Shown piece by piece: positions 17,709 to 26,918 of a stretch of DNA of 35,338 nt. The DNA comes from Advenella mandrilli (GTDB lineage Bacteria; Pseudomonadota; Gammaproteobacteria; Burkholderiales; Burkholderiaceae_B): the NCBI RefSeq assembly GCF_016595155.1, contig NZ_JAENGP010000020.1, positions 1 through 35,338 on the forward strand, in the 5' to 3' direction. The notes beneath the pieces were generated by a model, which saw only the letters and a program-made list of their open reading frames with translations, searched no databases and was not told the origin of the DNA. The translations under genes were made by a program, and so were the position numbers. Within the stretch, counting starts at the first letter, position 1, and the number at the start of each line of letters is the position of its first letter.

Positions 17709-19835
17709 GGTCTGCAAAGCCGTTTTCAACCCGTTTTTAAAAAAGGGGTATGGCTGGTCTTTAGCCTTGCCCTGGCCGGAACGCTTACCTAGACTTGAAA
17801 AACCCCCGGCTTGCCAGTCTTTGTTAGCCATTACTTCTACTGCATAGTCATTATTTAATAATTCAAGCACAAAGTCTGACGGATTATCCGGGTCATACAA
17901 CAGGTAAACATGGTGCCTGGCCCGGGTTAATGCTACATAAAACAGGCGTCGCTCTTCTGCCTGGGTAAAACCCTCCTCGTCTGGCAACAGGGATTCTTGC
18001 AATAAATTAGATTGCTTTCCAGAAGGAAACCCAAACTCGCCATTATTCAAGCCCAGTACAATGACATAATCGGCTTCCTGCCCTTTAGAGCCATGCACCG
18101 TCGCACAACGCAAATGCAAACCGGTAAATTGCTGCTGCCAACGTTGCAGGGTAGATGCCGACAGCAACAAGTGCCGGAAGCGGGCCAGGATCAATACCGT
18201 TGCCGCTGGTTTCCCATCCTGTTTCAGGACCATTCCCTGTAATACCCGTGCCACACCCTGTTTTTCATCCAGCACCGTGACCGCCGGCTGGGTCTGCTGC
18301 ACATTGGTAAGCAGGCTTTTTCGGGTTTGTGCGGGATTTTCCAGTACAAAGCGGCTGGCCACGGCCGAGATCTGGTTATTAAAGCGGAAAGTACGACACA
18401 ATGCCACACACCTGGCCTTGCCAAACCAGGATTCAAACCTTGCGGTATAGCCAATATCACTGCCGGCAAAGCGATAAATAGCCTGCCAGTCATCGCCGAC
18501 GCAAAAAAGCCGTATCTGGGGATTTTGATCTCTTATTGTCTTGATCAAATCATAGCGTTGGGCCGAAAGGTCCTGAAACTCATCAATCAGGATATCTGTC
18601 CATAAAACCGTATATCTGCCCTCACGAACGTAGCGGGTAGCCCGCTCAATCATCATGGCATAATCAATTTTTCCGGAATCCAGGATATATTGCTCATGAG
18701 ACTTGGCCAAGGGTATTAATAAATCCAGTAAAAGAGCCTGGTAACGGCTTTCAAAACCGGTTTTATTTTCAAGCATTGTCCGCTTGGCTGGCAAATTTGC
18801 CTGGCCCGACCTGGCTGCCAGCAGCGCCGGTTTGAGCACATCCAGCAAACTGCGCAAACGGGAAGGGGAACGAAACAAGCTGTCTGAAATTTGCAAGAGT
18901 GCCCGCTTAGGATCCAGTGCCTGCCGAATCTTGCTGATAAACGGATTGCTGCCATCAAGCCCAGGCTCCTGTTCATAAAATTCAAGCAGGAAAGTACCAT
19001 TGTGACGATGAATAGTGCGAACCTTTTCGCGATACTTGTCCACCACCGGATAATTGACAAGCTGATGTTCGGGCACATCATGAATTTCCACATAACAGTC
19101 ATGCGCTGGCAAGTAAAAGCAGCACCTATATGGTTCGTAAGCACGAATATAAACATCCCTGAAATAATGGGCCCGATAACCATAGCGTATGCCCAGCACA
19201 GCCAGCGCATTGGCAAACAGCAACTCGCTCACATTCCTTGCGTAATCATCATTGTATGACCTGAAAACCTGCTGTCCCAGATAAGCTTCGTAACTTTTCT
19301 CATCCTGAAACCCGGAGCGAAGAAGGGGCCTGGATTCGTACGCATCAAACCAGGCCAAGACCAGACGCCCATATTGTGCTGAACCGTTCATCAAGCGAAG
19401 AAACTCTCTTTCAAGATAGGCCTGCAAGCGGGATTCATCACTTAACTCAGACAAGGAAATGGGGGATTTTTCAACCTGTTGAACAATACTTAGCCCCAAC
19501 GCATGAAATGTCCTGGTTTCAACAGACTTGCCCCGGTGAACCTGTCGGGAAGCAATACGGCTGTCCATTTCATCTGCGGCCTCGCGGGCAAACGCCAACA
19601 GCAAAATCTGTTCTGGTCTGGCCTTGCCACTGACCTGCAAATAAGTCGCGCGGCCAGCCAGCGTACTGGTTTTTCCTGTGCCCGCACCTGCCAGAACCAG
19701 CGTATTTCTGGCGGGTGATACACAGGCAGTACGTTGTTCAAGGGTAAGGGGCTGACGCTCTATCCGGTCAAACAGGTATTTATAGGTATCCAGTTCCTGT
19801 AAGTCCGATTCTGTTTTTCTGCCAGTCTCATGCAT
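17682..19835 (-). CDS. Superfamily 1 DNA helicase, HelD (helicase IV)-like
   Basis: The 717-aa protein has all SF1A helicase motifs: Walker A GAGTGKT (50-56), motif Ia LLLAFAREAADEM, motif II DEFQD (418-422), motif III GDDWQAIYRF (447-456), motif V TVHGSKGQEADYV and motif VI RRLFYVALTRARH. The spacing, the VGDDWQAIYRFAGSD wording and the long insertion between motifs Ia and II fit helicase IV. Unlike E. coli HelD, there is almost no N-terminal domain before Walker A. The insertion (about 200-290) looks like the PD-(D/E)XK nuclease-like segment seen in some HelD proteins, but the usual PDF is CCF (238-240), so nuclease activity is doubtful. It probably unwinds 3'-5' in DNA repair. No zinc-binding cysteines are visible at the C-terminus. 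Confidence 0.85.
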   Translation of the reverse strand: MHETGRKTESDLQELDTYKYLFDRIERQPLTLEQRTACVSPARNTLVLAGAGTGKTSTLAGRATYLQVSGKARPEQILLLAFAREAADEMDSRIASRQVHRGKSVETRTFHALGLSIVQQVEKSPISLSELSDESRLQAYLEREFLRLMNGSAQYGRLVLAWFDAYESRPLLRSGFQDEKSYEAYLGQQVFRSYNDDYARNVSELLFANALAVLGIRYGYRAHYFRDVYIRAYEPYRCCFYLPAHDCYVEIHDVPEHQLVNYPVVDKYREKVRTIHRHNGTFLLEFYEQEPGLDGSNPFISKIRQALDPKRALLQISDSLFRSPSRLRSLLDVLKPALLAARSGQANLPAKRTMLENKTGFESRYQALLLDLLIPLAKSHEQYILDSGKIDYAMMIERATRYVREGRYTVLWTDILIDEFQDLSAQRYDLIKTIRDQNPQIRLFCVGDDWQAIYRFAGSDIGYTARFESWFGKARCVALCRTFRFNNQISAVASRFVLENPAQTRKSLLTNVQQTQPAVTVLDEKQGVARVLQGMVLKQDGKPAATVLILARFRHLLLSASTLQRWQQQFTGLHLRCATVHGSKGQEADYVIVLGLNNGEFGFPSGKQSNLLQESLLPDEEGFTQAEERRLFYVALTRARHHVYLLYDPDNPSDFVLELLNNDYAVEVMANKDWQAGGFSSLGKRSGQGKAKDQPYPFFKNGLKTALQTLIGLDKRT

Positions 19836-19947
19836 GCCTTCTCCCGTTTTTTATGCCGCTTTATTTTAATTGGGGGAAGCGGTCCAAAATGGAAAAATGG
19901 CTAAATGTATCCTGGGGGCCAGGTGACTTTACTTCTGCATAATTGAA

Positions 19948-19970
19948 ATGCCCGCCTTTAAGGCGGGCAT
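19948..19970 (-). terminator. Hairpin downstream of the small secreted protein gene
   Basis: A perfect 9-bp stem (ATGCCCGCC and GGCGGGCAT) with a 5-nt loop. Only a short T run follows on the minus strand, so it is a weak intrinsic terminator or a structural repeat. Confidence 0.5.
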
Positions 19971-20032
19971 ATGGACTGCCTGGGGATACCGGCTAAAAAG
20001 CCAGGTCAGGCGAGTGCCGAAGCTTTAACGAC

Positions 20033-20401
20033 TTACTGTGGTGAAGACAAATCCTGTACAGGGGCCGTGCCTTGCGGTGCCATTTGCATTGTGCCAGGCG
20101 CAACCGGAATAGTATTGCCTGCCGCTTCCTGAACCCGCTCTACCCGGCCGTCTGGGTGAATGACTGTCCTGACGGTGCTACCATCCTGAACAGAACCCGC
20201 TGGCACTTGCCTTACACCAGTATTAAGTTGCTGGGCCTGTTCGGGAGTCAGGACAGTTGTGGTTTCTTTAATTGTTAAGGTAGGCTCTACATACATATCC
20301 TGGGATTTAGCCCATGCAGAACGGGTATCACTATTCTGGGCCTGGGCCGTTGCCGAAGCCATTAAAACAAGCAAAGCGGGGATAATATATTTTTTCATCA
20401 T
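20033..20401 (-). CDS. Small secreted protein of unknown function (122 aa)
   Basis: The start at 20401 is chosen because GAGG lies 6 bp upstream of ATGATGAAAAAA. The protein has a signal peptide (MMKKYIIPALLVLMASATAQA) with cleavage after AQA. The mature part of about 100 residues is rich in Gln, Thr and Val (TIKETTTVLTPEQAQQLNTG, RTVIHPDGRVERVQ) and ends in a proline/glutamine-rich stretch. It has no cysteine, membrane segment or known motif; the periplasm is likely. I do not recognise the family. It is divergent from another small exported protein, a lipoprotein at 20705, across 303 bp. Confidence 0.7.
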   Translation of the reverse strand: MMKKYIIPALLVLMASATAQAQNSDTRSAWAKSQDMYVEPTLTIKETTTVLTPEQAQQLNTGVRQVPAGSVQDGSTVRTVIHPDGRVERVQEAAGNTIPVAPGTMQMAPQGTAPVQDLSSPQ

Positions 20402-20704
20402 TGACATCCTCATAATATACGTGACCAGTTACCCTACAAACCATTGTAAACCTTGTCAGCACAATTTCTGAAACAAAAAGAAACTGCCAAATACCGGCCC
20501 CATCATAAAAAACTTTTACCGATTCGTTTTGTCCATTCGGGCGTTTGGGAAGTTGTGCAGCAACTTTAAACTTCAGGCACACGATTACTTTAAAATAGCA
20601 AGAAATTTTCTTTCGCGATTAAAATACTATATCCTTAATTCAACTAAAAGTAAAAACATTCCCTTAATTTAGTTACAATATTCGCTGTCCTAGGAGATGA
20701 ATTC
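20402..20704. promoter_or_regulatory. Divergent control region of two small exported-protein genes
   Basis: A 303-bp AT-rich gap. TACAAT at 20674-20679 is a plausible -10 box for the lipoprotein gene (ribosome site AGGAGA at 20692-20697), but no convincing -35 is seen. A 6-bp inverted repeat (AAGTTG and CAACTT, 20550-20566) lies in the middle. No RNA gene or coding frame was recognised. Confidence 0.4.
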
Positions 20705-20959
20705 ATGAAAAAAATACTGCTCGCTATTTTTCCCCTTGTGTTGGCAGGCTGTGCCTCTAGCGGCATAGATATCGTTGACAGAAACAACTTTGGCGTTAAA
20801 TGCTCTGAAAATGCCAATACCCCACCCAATTGGGAAATGTGCATGAAAACAGCACAGGCAACCTGCGGTGCGCAAGCCGTTATTAATGCCTCGCAACACG
20901 CACCAACCGGTTCTGGTAATGCCGATGACTCCTACTTCATGACATTTCAGTGCCAGTAA
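20705..20959 (+). CDS. Small lipoprotein with cysteine-rich domain (84 aa)
   Basis: Signal peptide MKKILLAIFPLVLAG with lipobox LAGC (Cys16) and Ala at +2 give an outer-membrane prediction. The mature part is about 69 residues with cysteines at KCSEN, EMCMKT, ATCGAQ and FQCQ. Four spaced Cys suggest two disulfide bonds in the periplasm. A strong AGGAGA site sits 7 bp before the ATG. I do not recognise the family. It is monocistronic; the methyltransferase gene downstream is convergent with it. Confidence 0.7.
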   Translation: MKKILLAIFPLVLAGCASSGIDIVDRNNFGVKCSENANTPPNWEMCMKTAQATCGAQAVINASQHAPTGSGNADDSYFMTFQCQ

Positions 20960-20974
20960 CTAACAGGCATTAAC

Positions 20975-22111
20975 TCATACCTGAACAGCCAGCCGCCACA
21001 AACGGGTCACTTCCGCTTTTCTGGCGGCATGTAGCAAGTCTGTGGTGTCTGCCACTTTGGCATGATGCGGCTTAATATCATGCGCTTCCAGTACGGTTAA
21101 GCCTGCCTGCTGTATCCAGCCGGGTAAATCTTCCCTGTTACGCAAGCCAAGGTGCTCTGCCAGGTCAGAAATAATCAGCCACCCCTGCCCGTGACGGCTT
21201 AAATGTGCCGGCAGGTTTTGCAAAAAACCTTTCAACATCGAACTGTCTGGGTCATAAACCGCATGCTCAAGTGGTGAAGAAGGCTTTGCCGGTAGCCAAG
21301 GTGGGTTGCACACAATCAAATCAGCTTTGCCCTCAGGAAAAAAAGAACGCTGCTCTACCGTAATCTCGTTTTGATAGCCCGCATTGGCAATATTAAAACG
21401 GGCACATTCAACCGCCCTTTCCTGCATATCGGTAGCCACAATGTGCTTAATACCCCGTTTGGCCAGAATAATAGATAAAACTCCGGTACCGGTACCAATA
21501 TCAAACGCCGTTTCGCAAGACTCGGGCAAAGGTGCCTGGTTAAGCAACTTAAGATACTCACCCCGAACCGGTGAAAACACCCCATAAAAAGGATGAATCC
21601 TGCCACCAGTTTCAGGAACCGGTACCCCTTTGCGCCGCCATTCAAACGCGCCAATCACCCCCAACAATTCCCTAAGCGACACAACAAACGCATCGGTATA
21701 GGCATACACTTGCGCACAGGCCTGTTGCACGTTAGGGGCACGACGCAGGGCAATATTAAAACCCGGATCAAGACGGATTAACACCATCCCCAGCAACCGG
21801 GCACGTTGCGCCTGCCCCAGCCGGTATAAATTGAAAACGTCACGGATATTTTCGCGGGAAACCGTTTTTCCATTTTTCCTGGCTGTTTTTTTATCCAGCC
21901 GCCGCATCATGGCCTGCAACAGCTGACGTGCATTCTGGTAATCGCCCTGCCACAACAAACCGGCACCCTCATGCGCCAGCTTAAGCGCCTGGTCGGCCGT
22001 CAAGGTGTCATCAACAGGCACAATACGTTTGGGTGGTTTAGCCCCGCTTTCCGAATGCCACAGGGCCATATGGTTTTGCTTCCCATCCTGCCAGGAGATC
22101 GTTTGGGACAT
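20975..22111 (-). CDS. Class I SAM-dependent methyltransferase (HemK/RlmG-like)
   Basis: The 378-aa protein has an N-terminal helical part (about 35-160) and a C-terminal Rossmann methyltransferase domain. SAM motif I is DIGTGTGVLS (204-213), motif II is VATDMQERAVECARFN, and motif IV is NPPWLP (269-274). The NPPW/NPPY motif is typical of N-methyltransferases of nucleic acid bases and of glutamine side chains, so an rRNA or protein-modifying enzyme is likely, but the substrate is not evident. A GAGG site 5 bp before the ATG fixes the start. It lies downstream of the ATPase gene on the same strand with a 61-bp gap. Confidence 0.85.
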   Translation of the reverse strand: MSQTISWQDGKQNHMALWHSESGAKPPKRIVPVDDTLTADQALKLAHEGAGLLWQGDYQNARQLLQAMMRRLDKKTARKNGKTVSRENIRDVFNLYRLGQAQRARLLGMVLIRLDPGFNIALRRAPNVQQACAQVYAYTDAFVVSLRELLGVIGAFEWRRKGVPVPETGGRIHPFYGVFSPVRGEYLKLLNQAPLPESCETAFDIGTGTGVLSIILAKRGIKHIVATDMQERAVECARFNIANAGYQNEITVEQRSFFPEGKADLIVCNPPWLPAKPSSPLEHAVYDPDSSMLKGFLQNLPAHLSRHGQGWLIISDLAEHLGLRNREDLPGWIQQAGLTVLEAHDIKPHHAKVADTTDLLHAARKAEVTRLWRLAVQV

Positions 22112-22172
22112 TTTTTCCTCTTATCCTTATATTCAATCACTGCCAACGCGACAGCCTCTTACTTCACCTTCT

Positions 22173-24974
22173 TTACGAACGGTATTTTACGGCTAATCTG
22201 ATTAGTAATTTTCTGATTTCACTAAACCAGAGAACACTACTGCCCATCAGGACACACATGCCCCACTGTTCAAGCGTTAACGGCACGGTATTGAAAGCAA
22301 CATTAAGAAACCCAATATGCACCACGGCCACCTGAAACAAAACAGACAAGGCAATGGCTCCCAGCAACCACTGGTTGACAAACATATGCTTAAAAGCACT
22401 GCCTAACTCAGAACGGGCATTGAAACAATTAAACAGCTGGGCAAATACCAGTACCGTAAAGCCGGCAGTACGGGCCAGCTCAAGACTTTGGTCGCCTTCG
22501 ATCATGCCACCTGGCAAATAAAAATCAATCGTGAACAAAGTAGCAATACTCATAACCAGACCAACCAGAAAAACCCCCAGCCACATTCGGCCATTAATGG
22601 TTTTTTCATCGTGATGGCGCGGCTTGCGTGCCATCACATCTTCAGTTTCGGGATCAAGCCCCATGGCCAGTGCGGGGGCTGAATCGGTAATCAGGTTAAT
22701 CCATAAGATCTGGGTCGCCAACAGCGGCACCACAATGCCCCCTTGCCCACCATACAGGCCAAGCATGCTGGCACCCACTACGCCCAAAAATACGGTTAAC
22801 ACCTCTCCCATATTGGAAGACAGCAAATAACGCAAGAACTTGCGAATATTATCGAAAATATTCCGCCCTTCCCGCACGGCCGATACAATCGTGGCAAAAT
22901 TATCATCAACCAGAATCATCTTGCCCGCCTCTTTGGTGACTTCGGTGCCGGTAACGCCCATGGCCACACCAATATCCGCCGACTTCAGGGCCGGTGCATC
23001 ATTCACGCCGTCACCGGTCATGGCTACAATATGGCCCATCGCTTGCAGCGCATCAACAATTTTCTGTTTATGAGCGGGCGCTACCCTGGCAAAAACGGAA
23101 ACCTTTGCCACGGCCTGCCGAAAAGCCTGCTCATCAAGACGGTCAAGTTCCTCGCCGGTAAGGGCTTCTTCCCCTTTGGCAATAATGCCCAAATCCTGTG
23201 CAATGCGGGCTGCCGTACGCGGATGGTCACCCGTAATCATGATGACCCTTATGCCCGCCCGGTGTGCTTCCTGAATGGCCACACCCGCTTCTTCACGCGG
23301 CGGATCAATAATACCCACCGTACCTGAAAAGACCAGGTTTTGTTCAAGCGCTTCGTTCAGCTCAAGGTCCTCATTGCCGGCAACAGGGCGATAGGCAACA
23401 GAAAGGGTCCGGTAAGCCGCATCGGACAAGCGATCCACATCGGCCAGTGCCTTGCTGCGCAATGCATCGGTAAATGGCACCACCTCAGTCCCCAAACGGC
23501 ATTGCGTACAGCGCTCTATGAGTATATCGGGGGCTCCCTTGGCAATCAATACCAGCCTGTCCCCATGCTCATGGTCTTTTTCAATGGTGGACATCATTTT
23601 CCGGTCAGAACTGAACGGAATTTCCATCACCCTTTCAAATCGCTTTTTACGTTGATCCAGCACATTCAGTTTCTGTTCGGCAACCAGAAATGCGGCCTCG
23701 GTCGGATCTCCCTGAATTTCCCACTCTCCGTCCTGGTTCAGGCGCAAATCTGCATTATTGGCCAGACTGCCGCCACTTAACAGCGCCATCAGTTCGGCAT
23801 GCAATGGTCCGGGTTCCAGGGCTTGCCCCTGAAACCGGATACTGCCTTCAGGCACATAACCCACCCCACTTATCTCGGTACATCCTGAACAGGTATAGGC
23901 CTGTCCGATGGTCATTTCCGAGCGGGTCAACGTGCCCGTTTTATCGGTACAAATGACCGAAGCAGACCCCAGCGTTTCAACAGAGGACAGTTTTTTGACA
24001 ATCGCATTACGGCTGGCCATCCTCTGGACACCCAACGCCAGCACGACCGATAGTATGGCCGGCAAGCCCTCGGGTACGGCTGCTACCGCCAGCGAAACGC
24101 CAAGCAGCAGGACATTAATGACATCAGAAGCGCTATTGATATCCGCCAACAGCAATACCGTGACCACAACAACCATGGCAATCACAATCACAGCCTTGCC
24201 AAGCATACGGCCAATATGGCCGATTTCCTTTTGCAAAGGCGTAGGTGCTTCGACGGTTTGATCCAGCAGTTGCGCAATGGAGCCCATTTCGGTATCCATG
24301 CCAGTTGCAGTTACCACGGCCTTACCGGTACCCTGCACAACCGCTGTACCCTTGAAAATCATATTCAGGCGATCGCCCAATGGTAAAACCTGCGTCAGGC
24401 AACCCTCATCCTTCATGACCGCTTCGCTTTCCCCGGTCAGGGATGCTTCCTGGATTTTCAGGGAAGAAGCACGAATAAGGCGGGCATCGGCACCAACGGC
24501 ATCGCCTTCTTCCAGCATGAGGATATCTCCCACCACCAGACCGGTACTGGGTATCCGGCTAACCACCCCATCACGCAATACCGCAGAAGTGACTTCGGTC
24601 ATTTTGGCCAGCGCTGCCACGGCATTTTCAGCCTTGTGCGCTTGCACATAACCCAACATGGCATTGCCCACCACAATCAATAAAATAACCAGCCCATCAA
24701 TGGGCCAGCCGGACCAACCCTCTATGGCCCAGGCAAGCACGGAAATGACAATGGCAAACAGCAACAAATAAACCAGCGGGTCCTGGAACTGCATTAAAAG
24801 CCGTTTCCAGCCAGGAACCGGCCTGGTGGCACGCAACTGGTTAAGACCATCCTTTTGCAATCGCCGGCTGGCCTGTATGCTGGTCAAACCGGTTTCAGGA
24901 TGAGTACCCACTTCCCGTACCAGCGCCTCGGGGCTTTGTACAGAGGGGTCAGCTACGCCAGCTTGCTTTGCCAT
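22173..24974 (-). CDS. Calcium-type P-type ATPase (P2A)
   Basis: An inner-membrane P-type ATPase of about 933 aa. It contains an actuator domain (TGES), the phosphorylation motif DKTGTLT, the hinge TGDGVNDAPALK, and ten predicted membrane segments. The Ca2+ ligands of SERCA-like pumps are kept: VPEGLPA in TM4, SSNMGEV in TM5 and NLITD in TM6. Both calcium sites therefore appear intact, so Ca2+ (or Mn2+) export is the best call. The start is either GTG at 24986 or ATG at 24974; the latter has a GGTGAG site 7 bp upstream and is preferred. It is the last gene of the packed fetA-fetB unit, 21 bp after fetB, which suggests linked divalent-metal export. Confidence 0.88.
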   Translation of the reverse strand: MAKQAGVADPSVQSPEALVREVGTHPETGLTSIQASRRLQKDGLNQLRATRPVPGWKRLLMQFQDPLVYLLLFAIVISVLAWAIEGWSGWPIDGLVILLIVVGNAMLGYVQAHKAENAVAALAKMTEVTSAVLRDGVVSRIPSTGLVVGDILMLEEGDAVGADARLIRASSLKIQEASLTGESEAVMKDEGCLTQVLPLGDRLNMIFKGTAVVQGTGKAVVTATGMDTEMGSIAQLLDQTVEAPTPLQKEIGHIGRMLGKAVIVIAMVVVVTVLLLADINSASDVINVLLLGVSLAVAAVPEGLPAILSVVLALGVQRMASRNAIVKKLSSVETLGSASVICTDKTGTLTRSEMTIGQAYTCSGCTEISGVGYVPEGSIRFQGQALEPGPLHAELMALLSGGSLANNADLRLNQDGEWEIQGDPTEAAFLVAEQKLNVLDQRKKRFERVMEIPFSSDRKMMSTIEKDHEHGDRLVLIAKGAPDILIERCTQCRLGTEVVPFTDALRSKALADVDRLSDAAYRTLSVAYRPVAGNEDLELNEALEQNLVFSGTVGIIDPPREEAGVAIQEAHRAGIRVIMITGDHPRTAARIAQDLGIIAKGEEALTGEELDRLDEQAFRQAVAKVSVFARVAPAHKQKIVDALQAMGHIVAMTGDGVNDAPALKSADIGVAMGVTGTEVTKEAGKMILVDDNFATIVSAVREGRNIFDNIRKFLRYLLSSNMGEVLTVFLGVVGASMLGLYGGQGGIVVPLLATQILWINLITDSAPALAMGLDPETEDVMARKPRHHDEKTINGRMWLGVFLVGLVMSIATLFTIDFYLPGGMIEGDQSLELARTAGFTVLVFAQLFNCFNARSELGSAFKHMFVNQWLLGAIALSVLFQVAVVHIGFLNVAFNTVPLTLEQWGMCVLMGSSVLWFSEIRKLLIRLAVKYRS

Positions 24975-24995
24975 TTCCTTACTCACCTTTGAAGA

Positions 24996-25790
24996 TTATT
25001 TTTCCTGCAACTTCCAATACATAAAATTATGTGATGTTGAAAACAAACGCCTGAAAACAAACACCACAGCCAGCACACACCCCATTGACGAAGCTGCACT
25101 GAGGAAAAACATGATAATAATCTGGTAGCGGATTGCCTGTTCGGGATCCTGCCCGGCAAGAATCTGCCCGGTCATCATGCCAGGCAGGCTAACCAGCCCA
25201 ATCACCATCATACTGTTTATCGTGGGCATCATGCCGGCCATGACCGCATTTTGTGCCGGCTCTTTAAATGCTTCCCAACGGGTAGCCCCCAGGGCAAGCA
25301 GCATTTCTACCTGTTCACGTTTTTGTGTCAGTTCGTGTGTAATACGATCCAGGCCCAATGAGACCCCTGTTAATGTATTGCCCAGAATCATCCCCATGAT
25401 GGGAATCACATACTGGGGTGAATACCAGGGCTGCACCTGCAACACCACTACCAGCCCCAGCAAGGCCACCAACCAGGAAGAGACCCAGACCGACACCAGC
25501 GCATCAATTCGCATACCACCGTATTGAATACGATTACGGTTGTACGCAGCCATACCGGCAATAAAAGTCATGATGCCAATAATAAACAACACCACATACC
25601 ATTGATCAACACTAAATACCCATTTCAGAACAAAACCAATCAGCAAAAGCTGAACAACCATTCTGACCGCCGAAATGAGCAGACTCTTTTCAAGCTTGAG
25701 CTTTAACAGTATGGAAATCAAGCCATTGGACAGCACCAGCAGGGAAGCCAGGGCAATATCCAGATAGGAAATTTCTATATAAGAAGGCAT
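24996..25790 (-). CDS. fetB: FetB-like ABC exporter permease (metal export)
   Basis: The 264-aa membrane protein has about seven hydrophobic helices and the FetB/UPF0014 signatures: RMVVQLLLIGFVLKWVF, PIMGMILGNTLTGVSLGLDR, LALGATRWEAFKEPAQNAV, and LPGMMTGQILAGQDPEQAIRYQI. FetA/FetB export iron in E. coli and protect against oxidative stress. Its start codon overlaps the fetA stop by one base (TAATG), giving translational coupling. Confidence 0.87.
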   Translation of the reverse strand: MPSYIEISYLDIALASLLVLSNGLISILLKLKLEKSLLISAVRMVVQLLLIGFVLKWVFSVDQWYVVLFIIGIMTFIAGMAAYNRNRIQYGGMRIDALVSVWVSSWLVALLGLVVVLQVQPWYSPQYVIPIMGMILGNTLTGVSLGLDRITHELTQKREQVEMLLALGATRWEAFKEPAQNAVMAGMMPTINSMMVIGLVSLPGMMTGQILAGQDPEQAIRYQIIIMFFLSAASSMGCVLAVVFVFRRLFSTSHNFMYWKLQEK

Positions 25791-26476
25791 TACACGAGAC
25801 CCGTTGTTAACACACCGGCATTCATGCGCCAGATTTTCTGCCCGACACGCTGTTTTTGCGGCTCATCATGACTGATCCATACATAGGCCCTGGTTTCATC
25901 ATGTAGCTGCATCCATTTATTAATCAGCAATTCCACCTGCATGACCATATCCCTGTCAAGGGCAGAAGTAGGCTCATCCAGCAACAAAATGACCGGATCC
26001 AGTTGCAAAACCCGTAACAGACAAACCAGCTGCCGTTCCCCGCCCGACAAATCGGCTGCATTTTTTTGCAAAAATGAATCCGGCTTATCGATGATGGATA
26101 AAAACCGGGTGATTTTCTCTGGGCTGAAGTGATGTTCCCGGTTTATGCGCAACGCAAACGGAAACATCAGGTTTTCTTGCACCGTACCCTTTAACAAGAC
26201 CGGTCGTTGCCGTATATAAGCCACCTTTGAACGGTAATGGGGAATATCCGCCTGCGTAACAGGTTGCCGGTTAAAAAAAATCCTGCCCTGGTCTGGCGGG
26301 TCTAACAAGGCCAGCAAACGACAAAAAACACTCTTGCCAGAGCCCGAACCTCCCGAAAGGACTATCCGGTCACCCTGCTGAATAATACAAGAAGCGGATT
26401 TCACCAGCATGACCTTGCTGACAGGGTCAATCCGGCATAGATTTTCGGCCTTTAACAAGACCGTTTCATGACCCAT
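25790..26476 (-). CDS. fetA: FetA-like ABC transporter ATP-binding protein
   Basis: The 228-aa ABC ATPase has Walker A GGSGSGKS, signature LSGGE, Walker B ILLLDEPTSALD and H-loop WISHD. The Q-loop region reads AYIRQRPVLLKGTVQENLMFPF. It is small and paired with FetB, hence the ATPase of the same exporter. Its ATG overlaps the end of dtd by 11 bp, so expression is coupled with the upstream gene. Confidence 0.87.
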   Translation of the reverse strand: MGHETVLLKAENLCRIDPVSKVMLVKSASCIIQQGDRIVLSGGSGSGKSVFCRLLALLDPPDQGRIFFNRQPVTQADIPHYRSKVAYIRQRPVLLKGTVQENLMFPFALRINREHHFSPEKITRFLSIIDKPDSFLQKNAADLSGGERQLVCLLRVLQLDPVILLLDEPTSALDRDMVMQVELLINKWMQLHDETRAYVWISHDEPQKQRVGQKIWRMNAGVLTTGLV

Positions 26477-26918
26477 TCAGGCTATCCAGCAAAATGGTGA
26501 CTGGACCATCGTTGATAAGGGCAACGTTCATGTCCGCACCGAATATGCCGGTTGGCACCGTTTCACCCAGGGTCTTTTCAAGCGCCTGCACAAAATTATC
26601 AAAAAAAGGCGATGCCATTTCAGGACGGGCCGCCTTGATATACGAAGGACGATTACCCTTGCGGGTATCTGCCAACAGGGTGAACTGGCTAACTGCCAGA
26701 ATATCAAAACCCTTGTCGAGGATGGACAGATTCATCACTCCCTGCTCATCATCAAAAATCCGTAGCTGTGTAATTTTACGCACCAGATAATCAATATCCT
26801 TTTGGGTATCATCAGGGGTGATGCCCACCAGCAGTAGCATTCCCCGGCCAATACTTGCTTTTAATTCACCCTCTACCGTGACATTGGCCTCTTGTACACG
26901 TTGAACAACAACTTTCAT
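26466..26918 (-). CDS. dtd: D-aminoacyl-tRNA deacylase
   Basis: DTD removes D-amino acids (and glycine) wrongly charged to tRNA. The 150-aa cytosolic dimer has its two signature motifs: SQFTLLADTRKGNRPS (SQxxL) and the C-terminal NDGPVT (the Gly-Pro cis-dipeptide that excludes L-amino acids). The ATG at 26918 overlaps the stop of the upstream lipoprotein gene (ATGA), whereas the frame opening 8 codons earlier is not family-like. It sits between lipid-transport and metal-export genes, apparently by operon position only. Confidence 0.93.
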   Translation of the reverse strand: MKVVVQRVQEANVTVEGELKASIGRGMLLLVGITPDDTQKDIDYLVRKITQLRIFDDEQGVMNLSILDKGFDILAVSQFTLLADTRKGNRPSYIKAARPEMASPFFDNFVQALEKTLGETVPTGIFGADMNVALINDGPVTILLDSLNGS

